NCBI GenBank assembly: GCA_007136405.1
Contig: SLHA01000154.1
Location: 1 to 38,053 of the forward strand
Direction of reading: 5' to 3'
Length of the DNA stretch: 38,053 bases
DNA from: Candidatus Latescibacterota bacterium
GTDB lineage: Bacteria; Latescibacterota; UBA2968; UBA8231
Under the pieces are notes generated by a model, which was not told where the DNA came from, ran no database searches, and was given only the letters and a program-made list of their open reading frames with translations. This document shows positions 16,862 to 23,407 of this stretch, piece after piece (position 1 is the stretch's first letter; each line of letters starts with the position of its first letter). The position numbers were made by a program, and so were the translations under genes.

Positions 16862-18067
16862 ATGAACGGGCGTCAGCGTGAGCTGTGGCTGTTACGGGCA
16901 GCGTGCTTTTTCCAGATTTTCAGTTTCGGCATCCAGTGGTCATTCAGCGGTGTGTGGATGCGCGATCAGGGTCTGGGTGAGAGCCTGATCGGAGCGGTGT
17001 GGTCGACCAGCATATTCCTGTGGTTCCTGACCGGGCTGGTATGGGGCCGTGTCGCGGACCGGACGGGACGGACGCGGGATATCGTACGGGCGGGTTGCGT
17101 GCTGCAGGCGGTGGCGCTGGTCTACTTGTCCTTCTGTTCCACGCCGGCCAGTTTCTTCGTCTATGCGGTGATCGCCGGCATCAGCCAGCCCATGGTGACG
17201 ACCCTGATGCCGCTGCTGGTGGTTACCGTACTGGGTTCCCGGGCACGGGGGCGCAGCTACGCCTCGTACCGCGTCTTCGGTTCCATCGGATATATCCTGG
17301 CCAATCTCGTCGTGCCGCGGCTGGTAGCGGATACGCCAACGCTGTTCTGGGCTGGTGCGGCATCGCAACTGCTGGCGTTGCTGCCGCTCATCGGCATCGG
17401 TGCGGCGCCACGTCCGGGGCGCCGGAGCCTGGGGGTGGGCGCCGTTCTGGCCCGGCCGCAGCTGGCGGGTTTCCTCATGGCCATCTTTTTCTTCGCATTG
17501 GCCCTGCCGGCCGTGTTCACGTTCACCACGGTTTACGCCCGTGAGCTGGACGCGGACACGGCATTCATCGGCTTGCTTATGGCCTCGCAGGGGCTGGTCG
17601 CGTTGGTCGGCCTGCCCTTGATCGGCTGGGGAGTGGATCGCTTCGGCACCCGGGCGCTGCTGCTGACCGCTTTCATAGCCATGCCGCTCCGCGCTCTGGC
17701 GCTGTCGTTCGTCACCGGCTACCGGTGGTTGCTGGTACCTCAGGTATTCCACTTTTTTACCTGGGCCGGTCTCGAGGTCTCCGGCGTACTTTTCGTAACC
17801 GGTCTGGTGGGCCCGGGGGGCAAAGCGACGGCCCAGTCCATGTACATGGGGGCCCAGGTGCTGGGGCAGTTCCTGGGCGCCGCGGCGGGCGGGTATGCAG
17901 CCGAGCACTTCGGGTACGTGATCATGTACCGGCTGGCCAGCCTGTTGTCTGTCGTCGGCCTGGTGATCCATCTGGTCGTGCAGCTACGTATCCGCAAGGC
18001 GGAGAAGCGACGACGCGCCGGGCAGGCAGTGCGGCAATCAAAGGATCAAACCGAAGGGAATCGATGA
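16862..18067 (+). CDS. MFS transporter (second, MFS_1-like)
   Basis: 401 residues from ATG 16862; a GTG nine bases earlier is also possible and neither has a strong ribosome-binding site. Twelve hydrophobic segments are visible. It begins RELWLLRAACFFQIFSFGIQ and has LVWGRVADRTGRTRDI as the loop 2-3 motif and LIGWGVDRFGTRALLL in the second half, with TAQSMYMGAQVLGQFLGAAAG near the C-terminus, a pattern seen in LacY/nucleoside-permease-like MFS proteins. Its last codons overlap the next gene: the stop TGA (18065-18067) lies in the ATGA that starts the epimerase, so the two are translationally coupled. Confidence 0.92.
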   Translation: MNGRQRELWLLRAACFFQIFSFGIQWSFSGVWMRDQGLGESLIGAVWSTSIFLWFLTGLVWGRVADRTGRTRDIVRAGCVLQAVALVYLSFCSTPASFFVYAVIAGISQPMVTTLMPLLVVTVLGSRARGRSYASYRVFGSIGYILANLVVPRLVADTPTLFWAGAASQLLALLPLIGIGAAPRPGRRSLGVGAVLARPQLAGFLMAIFFFALALPAVFTFTTVYARELDADTAFIGLLMASQGLVALVGLPLIGWGVDRFGTRALLLTAFIAMPLRALALSFVTGYRWLLVPQVFHFFTWAGLEVSGVLFVTGLVGPGGKATAQSMYMGAQVLGQFLGAAAGGYAAEHFGYVIMYRLASLLSVVGLVIHLVVQLRIRKAEKRRRAGQAVRQSKDQTEGNR

Positions 18068-18864
18068 TGAAGAAGGTGTTGATCACCGGGATAGGCGGCA
18101 TCGTCGGCAGCTCCATATACGTCCTGCTGAAACAGTATCCGCAGCAATACGAGCTGTACGGTCTGGGCCGCAGAAAGGCCTTGTCCGCCAGAGTACAGGA
18201 TGATCGCCGGCTGGATCTGCCGGAATCCAGATTCGCTGTGTGCGAGCTGACGGACTTCGACGGGGTGAGCCGGGCAGTCGAGGGCATGGATGTGGTCGTG
18301 CACATGGCCGCGGATCCGGGGTCTCAGAACTGGGAGAGCCTGCTGCAGGCGAACATCATCGGGGCGTATAACGTTTTCGAAGCCTGTGCCCGGGGCGGGG
18401 TGCGTCGGATCATCGCGGCCAGCACTATTCAGGTGTCTACCGGCAACCAGCAGATGGACCCGGTGTACCGCGCCCTGGCCGCAGGTGACCCGGCCGCCGT
18501 ACCCGAGACCTTCACCCGGCTGTCGACCACCGTACCGGCCGAGCCGCGCAATCTGTACGCCGCCACCAAAGTATTCAGTGAATCCCTCTGTCGGGTCTAC
18601 GCCGCCAGAAGCGATCTGTCCTGTATTGCCCTCCGCATCGGCTGGGTGTTGTCGGCCGACCGGCCGCAGAACCAGCGCGGGGACATATGGTGCAGCCAGG
18701 CGGACATCGCGCGCCTGGTACGATGCTGCATCGATGCGCCCCCCGAGGTGCGCTTCGATATCTTCTATGGTATGTCAGACAGCAGCCACCGATGGGTCGA
18801 TCTGGAAAACGCCAGACAACGCGTCGGCTGGGTTCCCCAAGATCGGGCCGAGGATCGCGTCTAA
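18064..18864 (+). CDS. Extended-type SDR, uronate dehydrogenase-like NAD(P)-dependent oxidoreductase
   Basis: 266 residues from ATG 18064 (AAGGGA upstream), overlapping the MFS stop by 4 nt. The nucleotide-binding loop is GIGGIVG (9-15); the catalytic pair is Y165 and K169 in LYAATKVFSE, with the Ser in AAST near 120. The length and the segments NIIGAYNVFEA, ALRIGWVL and the C-terminal FDIFYGMSDSSHRWVD / GWVPQDRAED match uronate dehydrogenase (Udh) type proteins, which oxidise galacturonate or glucuronate to an aldarolactone. An epimerase/dehydratase role on sugar nucleotides is less likely because the protein is short. Coupling to an MFS permease supports a catabolic role on an imported sugar acid. 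Confidence 0.88.
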   Translation: MMKKVLITGIGGIVGSSIYVLLKQYPQQYELYGLGRRKALSARVQDDRRLDLPESRFAVCELTDFDGVSRAVEGMDVVVHMAADPGSQNWESLLQANIIGAYNVFEACARGGVRRIIAASTIQVSTGNQQMDPVYRALAAGDPAAVPETFTRLSTTVPAEPRNLYAATKVFSESLCRVYAARSDLSCIALRIGWVLSADRPQNQRGDIWCSQADIARLVRCCIDAPPEVRFDIFYGMSDSSHRWVDLENARQRVGWVPQDRAEDRV

Positions 18865-18881
18865 ACCACAGAGACAGACGT

Positions 18882-19289
18882 ATGCAGACCATCCTGTTGG
18901 CAGCTGAAGACCGCCTGGACACCGGTTTCCTGGCGCGCCTCGCTGAACACCGAACACCCATGGCGCAGGTGGAAGCGGTCCACGACGGTTACACCGCGGT
19001 CGATTGGCTGCACCAACACAGCTGTACGCTTGCCGTCGTCGCCCAGGAGTTGCCCGGGTTGAGTGGTCTGGAAGTTATCCGCAGAGTCCGGCGGTCGAAT
19101 ATACCTACGCCTATCGTACTTCTGTGCGAACAGGCCAACCGCACGCTGGCACTACGGGCCCGCGCCAGCGGCGCACAGGAGGTGCTGGTCAAGCCCCTGA
19201 TCCGCCCGGGCGTGGAGGCCGTGTTGAGCTGGTTCGTACCGGCACCGGACGGCCCCCCAGGCGGCATCACACCCGGCAATACTGCGTAG
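18882..19289 (+). CDS. Receiver-domain protein lacking the phosphoacceptor Asp (pseudo-receiver)
   Basis: 135 residues from ATG 18882, 17 bp after the SDR stop and probably in its operon; the ribosome-binding site is weak. The CheY-like fold is clear: ILLAAEDR (3-10) as strand 1, AVVAQELPGLSGLEVIRRVR as strand 3 and helix 3, PIVLLCEQAN as strand 4 and VLVKPL (101-106) with the conserved Lys. The phosphoacceptor position, normally Asp before xxLPGxSG, is Ala54 (GCC at 19041-19043). The acidic pair of strand 1 is only partly kept (E9, D10), and the Thr/Ser of strand 4 is Cys82. It has no output domain. It is therefore a stand-alone domain that should not accept phosphate; it might act by constitutive protein contact. 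The nearest sensor gene is the kinase at 19676. Confidence 0.87.
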   Translation: MQTILLAAEDRLDTGFLARLAEHRTPMAQVEAVHDGYTAVDWLHQHSCTLAVVAQELPGLSGLEVIRRVRRSNIPTPIVLLCEQANRTLALRARASGAQEVLVKPLIRPGVEAVLSWFVPAPDGPPGGITPGNTA

Positions 19290-19675
19290 CACCCGCGCCA
19301 CCGCCGCAGCCACCATCCAGGCGCCCTGCGCAGCCGCGTGTTGTCACTTCTGTCTCTCCATACCCGCATACCTGTCGTTTTTTTCTCTTCCCGGACTAAC
19401 TGTCTGATTCACAGACAAATGGGTCACGGTACACAGTCCGGTCGGCGACCTTTACTGTGTGAAGTTTCGCGTGGTGGTGTACACGCGGTCGGAAGCGACG
19501 TTTGGCGCGTCGTGATATCGTTCTGTGGGGAATAATGATAGGAGTGCGGGGGCGGAATGCTGACTGGCATGGATATTGATATGATTTTTCCCGGTTCAGG
19601 GTTCGAGGCATCGTGCAGCATCGCATAGGCGTGTCGCCGGTTACGATACGGATTGTCCCAGAGAGGAGAGGCAAC
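19290..19675 (+). promoter_or_regulatory. 386-bp intergenic regulatory region with several palindromes before the kinase gene
   Basis: This stretch is less GC-rich than its surroundings. It contains a T-run at 19378-19384; a palindrome TGTCTG-ATTCA-CAGACA at 19401-19417; ACACAGT (19431-19437) facing ACTGTGT (19454-19460); and the perfect 8-bp palindrome GTGTACAC at 19477-19484. TATGAT at 19580-19585 could be a -10 box about 90 bp before the kinase ATG, but no good -35 is spaced correctly. The symmetric sites are candidate operators for a dimeric regulator. No gene is apparent. Confidence 0.4.
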
Positions 19676-20923
19676 ATGACCCCAGTGGATGAGGATTTCG
19701 GTCCCAGCGAGCAACAGCGATCAGTGCTCACCCGGCTGCATAAGGAGGTCTGGCGTCTGAGTAACGCTGATGCCAGTCCGACATTCTATGCGGCACTGCG
19801 GCACAGTCTGGCCGCTCTGGGTCTGTCCAGATATCCGGCGGTCCTGTACCGGGTGAAGCCACGCGGCAACGGATGTGAGGTTCGTTTCCGGTCACTCTGT
19901 GGTGACGGCTGGCAGCAGAGTCTGCCACCCGACGATCGCGCTGTGATCGAGTTGTGGCACCGGGGAGGAGATGTGCGCAGCACCCATGAGCCGGAGCCGA
20001 ATCTGAGCCGAGTGCTTATGGCAGCTTCCAGGCACGTGGGCCGGCCGGTCTGTTCATTGGTCGAAATTCCCTTTCCGCAAGGTGTGCTGGGGTTGTACAG
20101 CTCTCAAGCCGGTGCTTTCGATGCGGCAGACATTCACTGTCTGGAGCAACTGGTGGTCGTGTTGACCGTGTTTTTTCGCCGTCTCGATGATCTGAGGACG
20201 CTGGCGGCCAAGGAATCCCAGGTGCGCCAGATTCAGCGGCTGCAGCTGGCTGGCGGGCTGGTGCCTGATATGGTTCTCGAGCTGAAAAAACCACTGGCCA
20301 TTCTGCTGGGTGAGTCCGATCTGTTGCTGGAAAAAGAGCTGGATGCGGACGTCGATGCCGCTGTGCAGGCGATCAACCGTGCCGGGTTACAGGTACGAGC
20401 CACCAGCGACCGTATCATCGAATTCGTGGGTAGCCTCAGACTGGAAAAGGAATGGCTGGATTTCAACGGGCTGGTTCTGGAAACCCTGGAACTGGTGCAC
20501 CGGGTATTCGTCCGGAAGGGAATCGAGATTCGCCACGACATGGGGCGCGACATGCCATGGGTGCATGCCCACGCCTTACAGCTGCAGCAGGTTGTGTTGA
20601 ATCTGCTGCAGAACTCCATTGAAGCGATCGATGGGCACCGGGTGCAGGGGCAGGTGCATGTGCGGACCCGGACGCGGGGGAAACGGGTAGTCCTGCAGGT
20701 ACTGGACAATGGATCGGGCGTCTGTCCAGACATCGCCCCCCGTATCTTCGATCCGTTCTTCACCACCAAGCCCAATGCCCGCGGAGGTGGATTGGGCTTG
20801 AGCGTGTGCGCTGGCATCGCTGCGGAACACGGTGGGGCCCTGCAACTGGAGCCCTGCAAAATGGGGACCTGCATGGCACTGGAAATCCCCATATGCCAGG
20901 CACAGGTTATGGACCGTAACTGA
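19676..20923 (+). CDS. GAF-domain sensor histidine kinase lacking the phospho-accepting His
   Basis: 415 residues from ATG 19676 with GAGGAGAG just upstream. Residues 30-170 look like a GAF sensor domain (ending GVLGLYSSQAGAFDAADIHC), with no membrane segment, so it is cytosolic. A helical DHp region follows, but the H-box reads V-L-E-L-K-K-P-L where kinases have H-E-x-x-x-P-L: residue 201 is Leu (CTC at 20276-20278). The ATP domain looks intact: N-box LNLLQNSIEAID near 309-319, G1 DNGSGV, F-box IFDPFFTTK, G2 GGGLGLSVCAGIAAEHGG. It would bind and perhaps hydrolyse ATP but cannot autophosphorylate in the normal way. The neighbouring receiver lacks its Asp, so the two could be a signalling pair working without phosphotransfer. 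A hairpin at 21017-21047 ends the gene. Confidence 0.9.
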   Translation: MTPVDEDFGPSEQQRSVLTRLHKEVWRLSNADASPTFYAALRHSLAALGLSRYPAVLYRVKPRGNGCEVRFRSLCGDGWQQSLPPDDRAVIELWHRGGDVRSTHEPEPNLSRVLMAASRHVGRPVCSLVEIPFPQGVLGLYSSQAGAFDAADIHCLEQLVVVLTVFFRRLDDLRTLAAKESQVRQIQRLQLAGGLVPDMVLELKKPLAILLGESDLLLEKELDADVDAAVQAINRAGLQVRATSDRIIEFVGSLRLEKEWLDFNGLVLETLELVHRVFVRKGIEIRHDMGRDMPWVHAHALQLQQVVLNLLQNSIEAIDGHRVQGQVHVRTRTRGKRVVLQVLDNGSGVCPDIAPRIFDPFFTTKPNARGGGLGLSVCAGIAAEHGGALQLEPCKMGTCMALEIPICQAQVMDRN

Positions 20924-21016
20924 ACAGGTGCATCAAGAGTCTTCGGTTATTGCTGCCTTCGTGGTGTTTGCATCCGGAGGTCATGATTTTTCGCCGACAG
21001 GGAGTCGATGTCCTGA

Positions 21017-21047
21017 GGAAGGGGTGGCCCGCAGCGCCGCCCCTTCC
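21017..21047 (+). terminator. Rho-independent-like terminator after the kinase gene
   Basis: GGAAGGGG (21017-21024) pairs with CCCCTTCC (21040-21047), followed by TTTATT. The interior (TGGCCCGCAGCGCCG) can pair further. It ends only 13 nt before the gluconokinase ATG, so it may also attenuate read-through into that gene. Confidence 0.65.
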
Positions 21048-21060
21048 TTTATTCAGACGC

Positions 21061-21570
21061 ATGTCAACGGAATTGCCGGGCAGAGTCATCGTGATCATGG
21101 GCGTCAGTGGCTGCGGCAAGACCACCGTGGGCCGGAAGCTGGCGGCTGCCCTGAACTGGCCGTATCATGACGCTGACGACTATCACCCCGCGGCCAATGT
21201 AGCCCGGATGGCAGCGGGCGTACCGCTCTCGGACGCGGATCGCCAGCCCTGGCTGCAGGGCCTGGCCGGTATGATCCAGAACTGGCTGAGCAGCGGGGCC
21301 CGTGTGGTACTGGGCTGTTCCGCCCTGAAAGAGCGTTACCGTATCACACTGGGGGTGTACCATAGCGGCGTGAGCCTGGTGTACCTGCGCGGCAGTCGTC
21401 AGATTCTCGAGGACCGGCTGGCACACCGCCGTCATCGGTACATGCCGCCAGCGCTGCTGGACAGCCAGCTGGAAGCCCTCGAAGAGCCTGTCCATGCCTG
21501 CGTGGTCGACATTGCCCGGTCACCGGATCGGCTGGTGGAGGAGCTGCTGCGGCGTCTGGCGCTGGACTGA
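21061..21570 (+). CDS. gntK: Gluconokinase (GntK-like)
   Basis: 169 residues, typical for thermosensitive-type gluconokinase. ATG 21061 starts the conserved part directly (VIVIMGVSGCGKTTVGRKLA; P-loop G14-x4-GKT). The frame is open upstream but runs through the terminator hairpin, so the longer version is rejected. DADDYHPAANVARMAAGVPLSDADRQPWLQ is the gluconate-binding signature, and CSALKERYR and LVYLRGSRQILEDRLAHRRHRYMPPALLDSQLEALEEP complete the family pattern. It makes 6-phosphogluconate from gluconate and ATP. No Shine-Dalgarno is visible, so initiation may be leaderless or weak. It fits the sugar-acid theme of the upstream transporter/SDR group. Confidence 0.95.
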   Translation: MSTELPGRVIVIMGVSGCGKTTVGRKLAAALNWPYHDADDYHPAANVARMAAGVPLSDADRQPWLQGLAGMIQNWLSSGARVVLGCSALKERYRITLGVYHSGVSLVYLRGSRQILEDRLAHRRHRYMPPALLDSQLEALEEPVHACVVDIARSPDRLVEELLRRLALD

Positions 21571-21601
21571 CCCGGACCCGGCCGGCTGGGGGTTGAACCA
21601 G

Positions 21602-21623
21602 GGCCAGGATCCTGGTCCTGGCC
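21602..21623 (+). terminator. Hairpin downstream of gntK
   Basis: GGCCAGGA (21602-21609) pairs perfectly with TCCTGGCC (21616-21623) across a 6-nt loop, 31 bp after the gntK stop. No T-run follows. The remaining 205-bp spacer before the amidase shows nothing else I can name. Confidence 0.5.
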
Positions 21624-21775
21624 GGTCCGCCGGGGTGCGGGCCAACCGACCCGACAGGGTAGTCCGGCATGCCAGCAGCTCGCTGGAGATTTCAGGTAAA
21701 CCGGAGACCGCGGCCGCACACCATGGATGCCTCACAAGCCATCGTCTACACTCGATACCCGCACGGTAGTGACGT

Positions 21776-23137
21776 ATGTTGACGGCCGGGTTACGCCTGG
21801 CACCGCTGGCTCGCCGTCTGCGCGACGGCCATATGCCTGTACGGACGCATGTCAGCCGGTGCCTGGAGCGCACAGAGGCCATGGAGACGCAACTGCAGGC
21901 GCTCGTACCCGAGCAGGACCGGCGGGCGCGTCTGCTGCGCGCGAGCGAGGCTCTGGAACAGCACGGTCAGACCGGCGCAGCGCGGGGTCCGCTGCACGGA
22001 GTGCTGGTCGGGATCAAGGACATCATCCACGTCGACGGTCATGCGACTCGGGCCGGCGCGGACCTGCCCGCAGGGATTTTCAGCGGACCGGAGGCGGAGT
22101 GCGTACGCCGCCTGCGAGCCGCAGGAGCGCTGGTGCTGGGCAAGACGGTGACGTCCGAACTCGCCTATTTCGAGCCGGGACCGACGCGCAATCCGCATGA
22201 CACGCAGCACACGCCAGGCGGCTCCAGCAGCGGCTCAGCCGCCGCGGTGGCGGCTGGTTACTGTGGGCTGGCCCTGGGAACTCAGACCGTGGGATCCATC
22301 GTACGTCCTGCCGCTTTCTGCGGAGTGGTGGGTTTCAAGCCCAGCTTCGGGCGCGTCGACATGCACGGCATCGTGCCGTTTTCACCGGCTGTCGACACGC
22401 TGGGGTTCTTCACTCAGGACGTGGCCGGTATGCAACTGGCGGCACGGGTGGTCTGCGGCACGCTGGCGCCGAGTCTCAGCGTGCGGCCGGTTCTGGGCGT
22501 GCCGGCCGGAGCCTATCTGGAGCAGGCCGACGCCATGGGCCTCCAGCTGTTCGAAACCCAGGTGGCGCAACTACGCGCCGCCGGGTACCGGGTGGAGACC
22601 GTCCTTTTTCCTGAGAATATCGCCGCCGTCAACCAGCGCCACCGGGTGATGATCGCCGCTGAAGCGGCCCGGGTGCACGCCGGTTGGTATGCCGTGCACG
22701 GTGACCGTTGCAGGCCGCGCACACGGGCGATCATGCAGCAAGGCCGGCAGGTTGCCGACTCGGAGCTGAGAGAGGCTCGTGCCGGCCGCCAGAAGCTGCG
22801 TCAGCTACTGCAACGGACTATGGAGCAGCGCGGCATCCAGGTGTGGATCAGTCCCGCGGCCTGCGGTCCGGCGCCTCGCAGTCTGGCCACCACCGGAGAC
22901 CCCGTGATGAACTTGCCCTGGACCCACGCCGGGGTGCCGGTCATCGGCCTGCCGGCGGGAGGAGACAGCAACGGCTTGCCGGTGGGCCTGCAGTGTGCCG
23001 CGGCATGGGGTTGTGATGAACGTCTGCTGGGCTGGGCCCGGTGCCTCGACGTCGATCTGCGCCGCCGTGTCCGGCGTCCTGAAATCGGCGTCCGGCGTCC
23101 TGGGATCGGCACGTCCGGAGAGCAATCCTGCGAATGA
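21776..23137 (+). CDS. Amidase signature family amidase
   Basis: 453 residues from ATG 21776. The Ser-cisSer-Lys triad of the family is visible: K81 in LVGIKDIIHV, the cis-Ser within HTPGGSSSGSAAAVAAG (about 150-152), and nucleophile S174 in TQTVGSIVRPAAFCGVVGFKPS. The C-terminal GVPVIGLPAGGDSNGLPVGLQ is also typical. Such enzymes hydrolyse amides, including GatA, but no GatB or GatC genes are nearby, so a catabolic amidase is more likely. The upstream ribosome-binding site is poor, and the first 20 residues could be trimmed to a later ATG (M20 or M36). The last about 22 residues come from a 21-bp tandem repeat that reads R-R-P-x-I-G-V twice. Confidence 0.9.
   Translation: MLTAGLRLAPLARRLRDGHMPVRTHVSRCLERTEAMETQLQALVPEQDRRARLLRASEALEQHGQTGAARGPLHGVLVGIKDIIHVDGHATRAGADLPAGIFSGPEAECVRRLRAAGALVLGKTVTSELAYFEPGPTRNPHDTQHTPGGSSSGSAAAVAAGYCGLALGTQTVGSIVRPAAFCGVVGFKPSFGRVDMHGIVPFSPAVDTLGFFTQDVAGMQLAARVVCGTLAPSLSVRPVLGVPAGAYLEQADAMGLQLFETQVAQLRAAGYRVETVLFPENIAAVNQRHRVMIAAEAARVHAGWYAVHGDRCRPRTRAIMQQGRQVADSELREARAGRQKLRQLLQRTMEQRGIQVWISPAACGPAPRSLATTGDPVMNLPWTHAGVPVIGLPAGGDSNGLPVGLQCAAAWGCDERLLGWARCLDVDLRRRVRRPEIGVRRPGIGTSGEQSCE
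23069..23110. repeat. Two 21-bp tandem copies inside the amidase 3' end
   Basis: The unit GTCCGGCGTCCTG, then AAA or GGA, then TCGGC lies at 23069-23089 and 23090-23110 with two base differences. It is in frame and encodes the extreme C-terminus of the amidase, past the conserved fold. A further GTCCGG follows at 23113. Confidence 0.8.
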
Positions 23138-23290
23138 CGGTTAGCCGGGAGCATGCTGGATCGACATCGTCAGGCTCCATCGGCATCTTCAGGCCATATC
23201 GGCATCGTTCGGTGGAGCACCACGGATCCAGCGCCTGGAGCCCGGTCGGTACGCCGCTGCCGGACTCTGCGCGAAAGGCCCGGCTACAGG

Positions 23291-23319
23291 TTTCTAAGTT
23301 GATGCAGTATCAATATATT
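23291..23319 (+). promoter_or_regulatory. Candidate sigma-70 promoter for tex
   Basis: TTTCTA (23291-23296) and TATATT (23314-23319) are separated by exactly 17 bp in an AT-rich island that stands out in the GC-rich spacer 23138-23407. The -10 matches five of six consensus bases, the -35 only three. The spacer includes TTGAT-GCAGT-ATCAA, a small inverted repeat that could be an operator. The start codon of tex is about 90 bp downstream. Confidence 0.4.
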
Positions 23320-23407
23320 AAATCACAGTTACAGCGATCTGGACAGTTTGCCGGGGCGGTCGCCTGAGCCGGCGGCCGCAGGCACTGTACACCTATACGG
23401 GAGCAAG

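Noticed and set aside
19590-19640. tRNA gene, suggested by GGGTTCGAGGC near 19600
   Set aside because: No matching T-stem, anticodon arm or acceptor stem can be formed around it.
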